Part shown: in pieces, positions 1 to 12,200 of the stretch
Layout of the letters: each line of letters opens with the position of its first letter
Position numbering within the stretch: the stretch's first letter is position 1
Assembly (NCBI GenBank): GCA_947044365.1
Contig: OX345636.1
Span: 4,546,001-4,610,000, forward strand
Length of the DNA: 64,000 bases
Direction of reading: 5' to 3'
From: Petrosia ficiformis
Lineage: Eukaryota; Porifera; Demospongiae; Haplosclerida; Petrosiidae
Program-made: the position numbers and the translations under genes
The notes under the pieces: model-generated
What the model was told of the DNA's origin: nothing
Seen by the model: only the letters and a program-made list of their open reading frames with translations
Database searches by the model: none

Positions 1-1193
1 AGAGATAATAAATTCATTATGTTTATAATTGCATAACAGTTATTGATGAACGGATGCATGGATGATATACCCTAAACAAACATGTTAGTGTAATCAGAGT
101 TACTGATGGACACCTGCTAAATCTTAATGCCGTTAAGGCCACATTTTTAATCAATAGTTATTTATTATTTTAAGTCCATTTGTAATAATAAATATTGTCA
201 GTTATAATAAATTATATCCAGGGTGAGTACATGCCCACAAATAATTTAGTAATGCACCCAGGTTAACATGAAAAGACTCTCAAAATGTGTTTCAGGAGCA
301 TATAAAAGCTAAAAAAAATATGTCATTGTTTTGTAGGGGGATATTGCGGTCCAGCATAAGAGGCCAAGAAACTGTGTTGAACGTTGCCAGTATATAGACT
401 AGATTGTTTGTAAGGTTTCACATTGTCACATGTCTAGGTTTAAAGTAGAATAAATTTGTATATAGGGACAATCATTTCTGTCAGTAATTCTATTTGGAAA
501 GATATTACTCTAATTTTATCTGTAATATGGACAAATTCCTGTACTTGATGTACATGCATATGTTATACTGCATGTACGTGTGGTCTATGTGTGGTCTAGA
601 CCACAGTTGCAACATATTTAGATTTCTTGGCCACAATCTGATTTGTGTAAATACATAAAAGTGATATTAATGCACTTTCTAAGCATAAACTGCATTCATA
701 ATCCAAGTTTATATAATGAAGCCACTATTTAAATTTATTGTGAAGTAGTTTTGAACTAAAGAGTAGACTGTACTACATCTAGGTATACAATGGCAGTTGT
801 ATCTAATTCAGAATAGTCCACTATCGCTAATAACTATGGCAAAAATAATTAAAAATGGAATAGTTTTGTATTGATTTTACTTTTCTGAGTATGTTATTGC
901 ATGCATATTTTAATCACAAAACATTTTGGGGCAATTTCTTCCATTTTCGTGGCATTTATATTAACTACTGCATCAGAAATGCTATGCAGTACAAGTGGAA
1001 AACGTCAAGGCCAAAACCCGAGACTGCTTTTCAAAAAGGTGTTATAAATCAACAAATGTGGTACGTGGGCTCATTAGAGTTAAGTGGTACTTGGAGTACT
1101 GGTGTTATGGGCTAATAACTTCTGCACATTAAAAGTATCAATAAAAAATGTGAAAAGTGTAGTTTAAGAGTATGATACATGTATAAGTATTCA
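1..1193. other. AT-rich intergenic sequence, no gene seen
   Basis: I find no coding region with family resemblance. The longest open stretches are under 80 codons, without convincing splice sites or motifs. The segment lies upstream of the amidohydrolase pseudogene. Confidence 0.5.
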
Positions 1194-1279
1194 CACCTCT
1201 AGTTGAGCTATATCTGATTTCCAGTAACTGAGTCCGAGGGCAAAGTTACTGTAAATCAGATACAGCCCAACTAGAGGTG
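1194..1279. repeat. Fold-back hairpin, arms about 36 bp
   Basis: The left arm begins CACCTCTAGTTGAGCTATAT and the right arm is its near-perfect reverse complement ending CCCAACTAGAGGTG, with a loop of about 14 bp. It could be a miniature fold-back element. A shortened relative (CACCTCCAGAGAGCTATAT) occurs near 5,140 upstream of the second amidohydrolase copy, so it seems to have been part of the duplicated block. Confidence 0.7.
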
Positions 1280-1299
1280 TTATCCACTGATTTGTTTAT

Positions 1300-1473
1300 G
1301 TTGAGTGGGTGTATTTGGTTTTTAGTTTCATTATGAAACCGCAATATCTAAACTAATTAGTTGCTTAAAATTCATTTTGATTTGCATTAACTAAAGCCAC
1401 CATAATGTAACAAAAACCTCTGTGTGTTATCTGATTGTTAACACTGACAGTTCTTTTGATACACCCATTCAAC
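1300..1473. repeat. MITE-like element, copy 1 (TIR GTTGAGTGGGTGTAT)
   Basis: A 174-bp segment starts GTTGAGTGGGTGTAT and ends ATACACCCATTCAAC, which is an imperfect inverted repeat. A second, shorter copy with the same ends lies at 4,985-5,114. Both are upstream of an amidohydrolase copy, so the element probably predates or travelled with that duplication. It has no coding capacity. Confidence 0.7.
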
Positions 1474-1653
1474 ATTATACAAAAATATTAGGATTCCTTT
1501 TTTTAATGTACAATCAAGACAGTTTTTTCTTTTACCTGGGTGCAACCAGTAAAAACAATGCTCTATTACGTATTATTAATGACACACATTTTTATTTCTA
1601 TAGAAAAAATTCTCATCATACCAACTCACATAAGAAGATTTAAGAAATTTAGC

Positions 1654-3403
1654 ATGTGTAATCTGCCTTCCTCTTGCCATCCACCAATCATCGATAGTTC
1701 AAAGGACTTCATATACTCAGAATATGCTGATATCATCTTCACTGGAGGAACAATTCTTACCATAGTGGAGAGCAACCCAATCGTAGAAGCTGTTGCTATA
1801 AAACAAAATAAAATTATTGCTGTTGGCAGCAAAGAAGAAATGCTTCAGAAGTACAAAGGAATCTTTACAAAGGTTGTACAGCTCCATGAAACAGAAACAC
1901 TGATGCCAGGCCTTATTGAACCCCACACTCATCCAAGTGTTCTTACGGTTTATTCTACGAGTGTCGATTTAAGTGGGTTTTCAGGAGAGCTGCAAAAATC
2001 AAGGAAGCAGTGAGAAATATGCATTCAAAAAACCCCACCACATGGCTGCTATTCCAAGGTTGGGATCCAGCTATTATCACTGAATTGCCTTCTCTTGATG
2101 CTAATACACTTGATGAAATTGCTACACCAGATTATCCTGTTCTTGTACTCAATCAAGCTCTTCATAGTGGCTGGCTAAATACTAAGGAGTTAGAAGTGTG
2201 TAACATAACAAAAGACACACCCGATCCTGATGGTGGTAAATTTGTTAAAGATGCCAATGGATATCCAACAGGAATGATAAAAGAAGGTCCAGCAATAGAG
2301 TATGTAATCAAAAGGATTAAAGATCCTAACATTGCATTTGCAGCTGTCACTAACATACATGGTGTTCTCAAACAATATGCTCAAAAGGGATTCACAACAA
2401 TTACAGATTTGGTGTTCTCAAACAATATGCTCCTAAGGGATTCATAACAATTACAGATTTGGGCAGTTTACCTTTAGATAAGGCCTCACTGTTATTTTTA
2501 TCATTTGTTACTCATTTGCCATCATGTCCTGTTCGAATCGGTGTTTTCTATAATGCTGTAAATACCAAAGAAAAACCTAGCGATTTCTTTACCAATGAGA
2601 AATTGTGGTTTCCTGGTGCAAAAATTCGGGCTGATGGGTCACCATATGCTGGATCAATGGCAACAAAGGAGCCATACTTGCCTAATACTCCTATGACACG
2701 TGCACTTGACTTTGATGAAAAGAATTATCCCTGTGGTTACCTCATTTATAAGTGTGCTGAAGATCAAGCAATGGTTTTACGGCCTTTTAAAAATGAAATA
2801 CTTGCTACTCATTGTCATGGTGAGCGAGCTATTGATCAATCTCTTGAAGCCTATAAGAAGATAATTGCCGAAAACCCAAATTTAAAGACCATTGATACAG
2901 ACTAGAACACTGTGGTTTAATCACAGAAGATCAACTTCGATGTATTACTGAGTTTGGGGTCACCACCACAATCTTTGTCAATCATGTTTATTATTATGGT
3001 ATGGCTCTTAAGGATGGGATTCTAGGCACCAATCGAGCTGAATGATTCGCTCCAACCGGCTTAGCTACAAAATGTGGCCAGACCCACTGGACACTCCATG
3101 AAGATTCTCCTTGTAATCCAATCAATCTCAATGCATACTTGTATTACTCGTCGTACAATGAAAGATCCCAGCATTGTTCTTGGTCCGCAATATTGTTCTA
3201 GCATTGATGACGCTCTGAAAGCATATACTATTAATGCTGCTTGGCAACTGAAGAGCGAAAATGAAATAGGTAGCATTGAAGTTGGAAAGCTGGCTGATTT
3301 AGTGCTGTTGTCAAATCCAAAGAGTGTTCCAGTTGACGATCTGCTGTCCATTCAGGTCCTGGAGACATACGTTGGAGGAAAAGTCTTTGATCACAGGAAG
3401 TGA
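1654..3403 (+). pseudogene. Broken copy of a YtcJ-type amidohydrolase
   Basis: This is a close paralogue of the intact gene at 5,616-7,343 and can be followed over its whole length. The HxH metal-binding segment (EPHTHP) and the C-terminal GSIEVGKLADLVLLS block survive. The frame is destroyed by at least five lesions: a small deletion with frameshift near 1,990 (stop at 2,011-2,013); an exact 50-bp tandem duplication (2,361-2,410 repeated at 2,411-2,460); a frameshift near 2,886; an in-frame TGA at 3,043-3,045 where the intact gene has an arginine codon; and an 8-bp deletion near 3,127. A 3' splice-site-like TTCTATAG precedes the start, as in the intact copy, so this arose by DNA duplication rather than retroposition. 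It cannot make a functional enzyme, although fragments could be transcribed. Confidence 0.9.
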
Positions 3404-3523
3404 ATTAATATGTAATCTTTCTTGACTTTTGTATAGGCTCATTCATAATTTGTAATTGTAATTGCTGAATAGTTATAGATTTTTTTTGCTTTAAATTAAA
3501 TTTATATACTTAAATTTATGCAG

Positions 3524-3724
3524 ACTAGCAATTGATGGAAACACAAGGGAGGATCCAGAGTCAGTAGTAACAAAGGAAGTCCGCGCAGAGTGCGAGCTCA
3601 ATAATAACATTCATGGATTGAGGCACACCTTTCAAAATGAACATTTCGCCCGCCCTATTTCAGTTTCCCTCCAGCCTCCAGGTCGGCAACGAAAGAAACG
3701 AAGTCGTTTGGAAAGAAAATTTTT
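3524..3724 (+). other. Orphan exon-like open segment (about 66 codons)
   Basis: A run of about 66 open codons is bounded by TTTATGCAG at the left and a GTAAGT donor at the right. The predicted peptide starts LAIDGNTREDPESVV and ends in a very basic stretch, RQRKKRSRLERK, resembling a nuclear localisation signal. I do not recognise the family. It lies about 120 bp after the amidohydrolase pseudogene, on the same strand. No partner exon was found, so it may be a remnant of a transposon gene or of a gene otherwise lost. Confidence 0.35.
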
Positions 3725-4984
3725 GTAAGTAAAATTAAGTAACCAAAATCACTGTATCACTAATAGCTAATAGCATGCACACATTTGCTAGATAATTATA
3801 TATAATAATTATGCTTAAAGCTTGCTCAGTGTAATACTATATATAGCACTGTTTTTTATGTAACAGTACAAAGCTCCGTCATCAATAGTGTGGGATATGT
3901 TAGCATGATGAATAGTACTTAATCAACTTTATGAATACCGATTTTGTTTTTGGCTTAACCACATTACCTAGTTCTTTGCAATGCTTCTAGCGTATTCGGG
4001 ATTATGAATTACAGTGAATAATAGATGGTGCATTCTATAATCACACAACCCTTTATTCATGTGGGTAAGCACCAAACATTATGGTATATATTTTTTATTG
4101 TGGACAGTGTATATTTGTGTGTGCCAAAGTGTTGCAATCTACTATCAAATGCTTAATGCATGCAGTTGAATCAAACTAGTTTTTCTCAGTACATGCAGCT
4201 GCACCCGTTGATAAAACGCTTTAATGTAGGAAAATAAGAGCAATGTAGATTGGAGTAACCTATAGTACCAATTTATATCCCTCACATTAATTTCTGGAAC
4301 TGCATGATCAAATAGATAGTACTCCATTCTGGCTTAGTATCATACTCAAGTTACAAAACTTTGTTAGTGGATTTTGTATTGCTAATTTTGACAATCGACT
4401 TTTCAAATAGTGTTTGATAACACTCTTTAAATTCAGTAGAAGCTGGACAAAGCTGCAATAAATACTGTATAAATTATCATCCTGTTTTTGTTAGAAAATT
4501 ACAAATACTTTTATTCTAGCATGAATCCCAATCATATAATAATTTATTATAGTTGTGTAATGTGGATAAGCATACATAAAAATCAGCCTGATGAGTTATT
4601 TTATGCTTTCCTATTAGAAATAATTACTTACAGTTTACATAAAAGGTGTTTACTGTGATGTATATTAGTCTGTTTCCTCCTAGCCACAACACCCCCCTTT
4701 GCCTTATAAGGAATAGTAAACACCCTACCAAGAGATCATATAACTAATGTGGTTGTTTCTTCATATAAGAAGTCACGAAATTATGTTACATTTATATAGT
4801 CTCATATGGTATAAGAATTATGTTAGGCGTACTGACATTGTTAGGGTTATATCAGGATGTTTTTGTTCTTACTCAAGCATGAAATTATTGTATTCTGTGG
4901 TTTGTATAAGTATTATACTATTTTGAATGTGTAATATAGCTACTATACTATCCTTATATGAAGTGATGACCAAGAATTTTTTAT
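3725..4984. other. AT-rich spacer, nothing recognised
   Basis: I see no coding region, RNA gene or clear repeat here apart from short AT-rich tracts. Confidence 0.5.
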
Positions 4985-5114
4985 GTTGAGTGGGTGTATT
5001 TGGTTTCTAGCTTCAAATTAGTTGCTTAAAATTCCTTTTTGTTTGCATGAAGAAACCACAGGAATATAACCAAAACTATATACCATAACAGTTCCTTTGA
5101 TACACCCACTCAAC
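4985..5114. repeat. MITE-like element, copy 2 (TIR GTTGAGTGGGTGTAT)
   Basis: A 130-bp segment starts GTTGAGTGGGTGTAT and ends ATACACCCACTCAAC, which is a perfect inverted repeat at the tips. It is the counterpart of the element at 1,300-1,473. The interiors differ by deletions, but AAATTAGTTGCTTAAAATTC is shared. Confidence 0.7.
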
Positions 5115-5615
5115 ACTATACAAGACATGTTGTATAACACCTCCAGAGAGCTATATTTGACCAAGTAACATAGTACTCCATTCAAGCAAACTTATCCCAT
5201 TGGGATGAGATGTAACATTTTATTGTTATTATTTATTGTAAATTTATTTTTGTTAATTTTAATGAAAACATTTCCTTATTATTCACAATCTTTAGTTACA
5301 AAACTTTGGATTGTTGCATTTGTTTTTCAAAGTATTATTATTGCAAAGAATTTCCAAGTGAAAAAAATAGTGGTTAACACCAAACACCCTAAAATGTGTT
5401 TGAGGAGCAAAAACAAATTCAGAAATCAAAATAGAATTCCTTATTTACAGTAGGCATACTCAATTTTTTAAATCCAGTATTCTATTTTCCGCTCTTGTTA
5501 TCAACCTATACTTATACATTGTTGAAATAATTATTATGTTTGATATTTCACTGGACAAGTATCATATGACATTTAATTCTGTCTCTAGATACGAGTGACA
5601 CTTTTCAGAATCCTC

Positions 5616-7343
5616 ATGGGCAACCAACCTTTCACTTGTCATCCACCAGATACCGATATCCCAGAAGACATCGTACATTCAGATCATGCTGATACCATCT
5701 TTACTGGAGGAACTATTCTTACCATGGTGGATAGCAATCCAACTGTAGACGCAATTGCTGTAAAAGACCACAAAATTATTGCTGTTGGCAGAAAAGAGGA
5801 AATAGTTCAGCAGTACAAAGGATTCCTTACAAAAGTTGTGGAACTTCAAGGAACTGAAACACTGATGCCAGGCTTTATTGAACCACACACCCACCCAAGT
5901 CTCGTTACAAGTTTACGAAACATCTGTGACTTAAGTGGCTTCTCTGGAGCACTCAAAAGTAAAGATGATGTTATTGCCAAAATTAGAAAAGCAGTGGAAG
6001 AGATGAAATCAAAAGAGACCTCCAAATGGCTGATGTTTAAAGGTTGGGATCCAGCTATTATCACTGGTTTGCCTTCTCTTTGTGCTAAAACACTTGATGA
6101 AATTGCTACACCAGATTATCCTGTTCTTGTACTCAATCAAGCTCTCCATAGTGGCTGGCTAAATACTAAGGGGTTAGAAGTGTGTGGCATAACAAAAGAC
6201 ACACACAATCCTAAAGGAGGTAAATTTGTTAAATACGCTAATGGGTGTCCAACAGGAATGATAAGAGAACCTCCAGCTTTACGTTATGTATTAGAAAAAA
6301 TTCCTGCCCTTGCATTTGGAGCACTAACAGAAGTGTTTCATGCTTTAAACCAGTATTCTGAACAGGGATTCACAACAATCACTGATATGGGCACTATACC
6401 TGCTGTTATACTTAAACTGCACTTGCTATCAGTTGTTACCCTTTGGCCAACATGTCCAGTTCGAATAGGAGTTTTTTATGCGGCTGAGAAAACAAAAGAA
6501 AAACCAAGTGATTTCTTCACTTGCGAGAAATTATGGTTTCCTGGTGCAAAAATTTGGGCTGATGGGTCACCATATGCTGGATCAATGGCAACAAAGGAGC
6601 CATACTTGCCTAATACTCCTATGACACGTGCACTCGACTTTGATGAAAAGAATTATCCCTGTGGTTATCTCATATACAAGTGTGCTGAAGATCAAGCAAA
6701 GATTTTACGGCCTTTTAAAAATGAAATACTTGCTACTCATTGTCATGGTGAGCGAGCTATTGATCAATCTCTTGAAGCCTATAAGAAGATAATAGATGAA
6801 AACCCAAATTTAACAGACCATCGTTACCGACTAGACCACTGTTGTTTAATCACAGAAGAGCAACTTCAACGTGCTACTGAGCTTGGGGTCACCACCACCA
6901 TCTTTGTCAATCATGTTTATTATTATGGTATTGCTCTTAAGGATGGGATTCTAGGCACCAATCGAGCTGAACGTTTCGCTCCAACCGGCTTAGCAACAAA
7001 ATGTGGCCAAACCCACTGGACACTCCATGAAGATTCTCCTTGTAATCCAATCAATCCATTCCGTTCAATGCATACTTGTATTACTCGTCGTACAATGAAA
7101 GATCCCGGTGTTGTTCTTGGACCGCAATATTGTTCCAGCATTGATGATGCTCTGAAAGCATATACTATTAATGCTGCTTGGCAACTGAAGAGGGAGAATG
7201 AGATAGGTAGCATCGAAGTTGGAAAGCTGGCTGATTTAGTGCTGTTGTCAAATAATCCAAAGAGTGTTTCAGTTGACGATCTGCTCTGCATTCAGGTCCT
7301 GGAGACATATGTTGGAGGAAAAGTGTTTGATCACAGGAAGTGA
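5616..7343 (+). CDS. YtcJ-like metal-dependent amidohydrolase, 575 aa, intact
   Basis: Members of this amidohydrolase-3 (YtcJ) group hydrolyse amide or related bonds with metals bound in a TIM barrel; the substrate here is unknown. Visible motifs are a beta-strand start DTIFTGGTILT, the metal-binding EPHTHP (His91 and His93), ATHCHGERAID near residue 374, RLDH near 407, a THWTLHEDSP segment near 471 and the C-terminal GSIEVGKLADLVLLSN block that closes the beta-sandwich. I chose the ATG at 5,616 (MGNQPF); the frame is open 21 bases further back but without an ATG. A splice acceptor (CTGTCTCTAG) ends at 5,589, so a 5' UTR intron is likely, while the coding part has no intron. The MGN start could be a myristoylation site. 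Length fits the family. The closest visible relative is the pseudogene 4 kb upstream. Confidence 0.92.
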   Translation: MGNQPFTCHPPDTDIPEDIVHSDHADTIFTGGTILTMVDSNPTVDAIAVKDHKIIAVGRKEEIVQQYKGFLTKVVELQGTETLMPGFIEPHTHPSLVTSLRNICDLSGFSGALKSKDDVIAKIRKAVEEMKSKETSKWLMFKGWDPAIITGLPSLCAKTLDEIATPDYPVLVLNQALHSGWLNTKGLEVCGITKDTHNPKGGKFVKYANGCPTGMIREPPALRYVLEKIPALAFGALTEVFHALNQYSEQGFTTITDMGTIPAVILKLHLLSVVTLWPTCPVRIGVFYAAEKTKEKPSDFFTCEKLWFPGAKIWADGSPYAGSMATKEPYLPNTPMTRALDFDEKNYPCGYLIYKCAEDQAKILRPFKNEILATHCHGERAIDQSLEAYKKIIDENPNLTDHRYRLDHCCLITEEQLQRATELGVTTTIFVNHVYYYGIALKDGILGTNRAERFAPTGLATKCGQTHWTLHEDSPCNPINPFRSMHTCITRRTMKDPGVVLGPQYCSSIDDALKAYTINAAWQLKRENEIGSIEVGKLADLVLLSNNPKSVSVDDLLCIQVLETYVGGKVFDHRK

Positions 7344-8640
7344 ATTTTGTGTAGTTTATAAAATTATATGAGCATGGATTGTTATAATTTACATTTTTTT
7401 TGGCTAATAAATTTAAATTTCCTTATTATTGATTGAAATTTGACTATTAATTTTAATGGTAGCACTATAGCTACTCTTTTTTTCATTTGCTGATTGTTTT
7501 TACATTCTGCTGAGTTGATTGCATTCTTTTGTGTTGTAAGAGCAATGTTAACAAAATTAATTAAGTGGATAAATGAATAGTCTCGTCCCCAGACTGTCAT
7601 GCCCACATGGGGAAAAAACAGTCTTTTCTCCTCTCTCCCCCAAACATCATCACATCATCATCTAAATTTACTCTTCATTAGTTTTTTTTTTTTTTTGCCG
7701 GCGCAGATGGGAGGCAGTAGTGACTGATCTCAAGGAAGCATTGTACGTTAGGGCCAATGTTTCTCTCACAAAGATGATAATCAAGCAACAGTCACTTGTC
7801 TTCACATTATAATTATTATGAAAATGCCACCTTTCCAAGAAGCCACTAGGGGCAATATGAACACGAAAATGATTGGGGGTGGAGGCATAATAACACATGG
7901 ATGTTAACGCACAGTGAAGAGAGAGGTGCGGGAGGAGGATGTGCCTCATCCTAGCTGCATGGTGCATGACCATCTTGTGGTTGGAAGGTGTGTCTGCAGC
8001 TCTGCATCAGAGGTGACAGTGTTTTCATGATGAACATATTTGGAGGGCCAGGACCCCCTTGTCAAAATATATTGGGGGTCAAGTGGCCCCCTCTTCCAGG
8101 CCACTTAATTGGAATGGACAACTCAGCTTGTCAATATTCACACTTACATGGTTGTTTGAATTATGATTATATCTTTTGGGACCAAGTGTAGATGTGTATG
8201 TATTAGTTTTGATTGAGCTAACTATAATAGCTACACTGTATAACTAAAATGGTAATAAAACAAAACTAGGTTCAAACTGTAAAATATACTACAAGTCCTT
8301 CAAAGTTCAAAAATAAACAAGCACAAAGTAGTGCGAGGCAGTTCCTGCACATATGTATTTCTAATTATTATTAGTGTAAACACTGTATCGATTAATCAAT
8401 TGATGTTGAAAATTCTTCTGATTATTGATTATAAGTCTGTGATATTTATTATGCCAATTATACTACTTTCTGAGCATGCAAGAGCAAATAATTTTACAGA
8501 AGCCTTTTCGATCATCAATTGATAGGAGTTTCCTGCATTAATTGCCCTAATTACTCCCACAGATTTTAATTGATTATGAATTGATTGAAGTTAGTAATCA
8601 ATTTCAGAGTCTCAGCTGATTCCCATATAAAAAATGTTGG
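7344..8640. other. Spacer between amidohydrolase and dispersed repeat
   Basis: Apart from a T-tract near 7,680 I see no gene. Open frames here (for example 7,668-7,973 minus and 7,988-8,191 plus) show no motif and no splice context. Confidence 0.45.
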
Positions 8641-9069
8641 TAAACAAGTGTATACAGAGAAAAAGTATCCCTATGACTGCTTTGTGGTGTCCAGCATTCA
8701 GTAATCATGGCTGACTTTATCATGCCTGGAATACAACAGCCTACCATAGTTATTATTTCGATTATCTACTCTCCCTACCTTTTAAGGACCTTCTGGAACT
8801 TTAGAAATAATTATATTTCAGGAAGAATAGCCAGCTATTAGTTCCAGCTTCTACATAAGCTAGTAAAGCTACAGCTTTCTGTATACTCTTGAGCGCGGCT
8901 CAGCGCGCGTTCTATTACGCGCCACGCCCATTAATTGACCGTGCCCCCGGGAATGACGTAACTTCCTTAACTACGTATACAACGCATACTCACGTAAGTG
9001 ACACAAGAATATATATAAACATACATCGAACCCGTGGGAAAGCAATCATAGGATGGCCCTACGGGCCAT
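8641..9069 (+). repeat. Dispersed repeat family A, copy A1
   Basis: About 430 bp starting ACAAGTGTATACAGAGAAAA and ending with the palindromic GGCCCTACGGGCC. A full relative lies at 15,513-15,917. The last 180 bp, including CCCATTAATTGACCG and TTCCTTAACTACGTATACAA, recur at 24,840-25,020 and, inverted, at 55,189-55,370. There is no protein-coding capacity. GAACCC near the 3' end is weakly like a tRNA B box, but the spacing to any A box is wrong, so SINE status is unproven. It ends 170 bp from the ankyrin stop codon. Confidence 0.75.
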
Positions 9070-9239
9070 AATAAAATTCAATAACTAATAACTACACAAA
9101 AGTAATAAATAATTATTATAAAAACACATACTAAAGAAATTTTGGGAAATATAAAAAATCATACAGTCTATACACACAATTAATTAAATACACAGCATGT
9201 ATAGTACCTAAAAAGAACTCTATGTTACCGAACAAACCG

Positions 9240-12200
9240 CTAACCAATATAAGCATACTGTTCATCGTCATTGAGAATGTCACTGTCTATAATAAGGCAA
9301 ACTATCTCGTAATGTCCACTTGAACGAGCGGTTTCTAACGCTTCTTTGGCTTCGTCTACCATATTGTTTAGATTGGATCCCAAACGCAAAAGAAACGCTG
9401 CGATATCCAAGTGACCGTTCTTACAAGCGATCTTAAGAGGTGTTTCACCCGAACCAGTTTTCTCGCAAATTAAATTCTGATTCCTATTCCCAATCTCTTC
9501 GACTAGTTTGATATTACCCTTCTGGATTGCGATATGGAACACACTTCTTCCGGTGGAATCAAGTAGACCACAATCAGCACCACTACTGATAAGATGTTGT
9601 ACAACTTCCATGTGGCCGTTATACAAAGCCTGATGAAGTGCAGTTTCCTTCTTACCATCTGTTTGAACATCTAATAGAGCCCCGTTATTTATCAACAACT
9701 TCACTAGTTCAAGAAAACCTCCACTAGCTGCATCTGCTAATGGCGTCCAGCTGCTTTGATCTGTAACATCACAGCGAGCGCCATGGGATATTAACAGCCT
9801 AACGATTTCTGTTCTTCCCTTCAAACACGACAAGTGAAGTGGTGTACGATTATCGTTAGAGAATACATCCACTTTAGCTCCATGATCCAAAAACAAACGT
9901 ACTGTCTCCAAGTGACCTTCTTGACCTGCAAGATGTAATGGAGTCCATCCATCTTTATCCTGAGCTTGAAGATCAGAGCCATTATCAAGAAGGATTTCAC
10001 ATACTTCTTTTCCTCCATTGAAAGCAGCTAAATGTAGGCAATTTCTCCTGGTATTAATTGAACGACGACAGTTAGCGCCAAGGTCAATGAGTACACGAAC
10101 TGTAGCAGTATGACATTTGTTACAGGCAGAGTGAAGTGGTGTCCACTGACTACTGTCTGTGGCATCAACTTGAGGGGCATGTTTTACTAACAGCTTCACT
10201 ATATCAGGATGACCATGCATTGCTGTAAGGTGGAGAGGAATCCGAAGGTTATTTGCTTGTGCCGTGGGATCTGCCCCTTTATCGAGAAGAAGTTGAACTA
10301 TACCCATATGACCCTCTTGTGCTGCAAGATGCAGTGATGTCCAGCCATCTTTATCGCCTAAAGTGTAATCAATTTCTTCGTCCAGTAAATACCTAGCCAC
10401 CTCTTTGTGGCCATTGAAAGAGCAGAGATGTAGAGAATTTCTTCCCATCTGAATTACGGTATTAATCTCAGCTCCATTTTCCCGTAACACTTTAGCAGCT
10501 TTCAAGTGCCCTCTATTACAAGCTGAGTGAAATGGAGTCCACAGTTTAGTATCTCTGCAATCAACTTCAGCACCTCGAGAAAGTAGATGTTCGATAATAT
10601 CCACATGTCCAGATGACGAAGCCATATGTAATGGTTTACGACCACCAGAAGACGATAAAGTAAAATCTGAACCTTTCTCCACAAGATGTTTCACGACTCC
10701 AAGCTGTCCTTCTTGAGCTGCTAAATGCAAAGCGGTCCAACCTTCACTGTCTTTTCGATTTAATTCTACACCATTTTCTGTGAGAAGCTCACACACTTGT
10801 GTATACCCATTAAAAGCAGCCAAATGTAAGGGGTCTCTCCCACCGGTTATCTGTACATTTACAACAGCTCCTTCTTCGATCAAAAGCTTTGCTACTTCGA
10901 TATGGTTGTGATGACATGCTATACAGAGAGGGGTCCACTGCCGTGAATCCCTCAGATCAATTTCCGCGTCGTGATCTAGTAAATACTCTACTACATCCAA
11001 TTTCCCTTTCATACAAGCTAAATGTATAGGAGCTCTCAAGTTATCTGATTGAACGTTAACATCTGCTCCAAGAAGAACTAGCTCCCTCACAATGTCTAGA
11101 TGACCTTCCTGGGCACATAAATGGAGAGGAGTCCAACCTTTCTCATCTTTAATCGTCCACTTTGAGCCATGAGCAAGAAGCAGTTTTGCTATTGCGAAAC
11201 GACCATGATAGCAGGATGAATGGAGAGGAATACGTAGGTTTCTAGCTTGGACGTTGAGTTCGATTCCTGGTTGCTCAAGAAGCATTTCAACTATTTTTTC
11301 ATGTCCTTCCTGTACAGCAAGATGCAATGGACTCCAGTTATCCTTATCCTGATGGATACAATTGATCCCATTCGTTATGAGCAGCTCTGCTATCTCAAAG
11401 AAGCCCTCGAAAGCTGCCAAATGTAGTGAGTTACGCCCACTATCAATTGTTTCGTTGATATCATTGGACCTTTCGACAAGGATTTTGGCAATGCTAAAAA
11501 ACCCATGCTGTGAAGCTACGTGTAATGGCGTCCAACCTTTGGAATCTTTTGCAGATATATCAGCATTCTTCTCAATTAAGTATTCGACTACTTTTAGCTT
11601 TCCCTTTAATACGGCATTATGAAGCGGTGTACGACCATTCTTGGCTTCGCTATTCAGCTTTATGTCGGCACATCTGGGGTCAGATAAAAATAGCTCTACA
11701 ATGTCTTTATGACCCTCTTGTGCTGCCAAGTGAAGAGGTGTCCAGCCATCTTCGTCTTCCTGATAAACAAGATTTTCACCTCCTATGTCGAGTATGTGTT
11801 TCACTGATTCAAGATGACCATGGAAACTAGCAGAGTGGATTGCATTCCGACCTAAATTACTTGTTAAATACAGGTCAGGAGATTTTTCACAAATTAACCT
11901 AACAATCTCAGGGTGACCTTCTTGGCTAGCTAGAATAATAGCCGTCCATCCCTCTTCATCTTGTACATTAACATCACAATTCTCCTCCAGGAGAAACTTG
12001 GCACATTCGATATGCCCCTCAAAAGCAGCCAGATGTAATGCCGTTCTTCCACTCTGGACTTGAATATCCACTTTTGCTTCTTGTTCTATAAGAAACTCAG
12101 CAATCTTTGGATGGCCATATTGGCACGCATAATGTAAAGGGGTCCATCCCTTAGAATCCTGATGGTTAATTAGCTTAGCTTTGTTTCGGACTTTCCCAGT

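Noticed and set aside
8890..9030. tRNA or classical SINE head in repeat family A
   Set aside because: There is a B-box-like GAACCC, but a matching A box at proper spacing and a foldable tRNA are missing.
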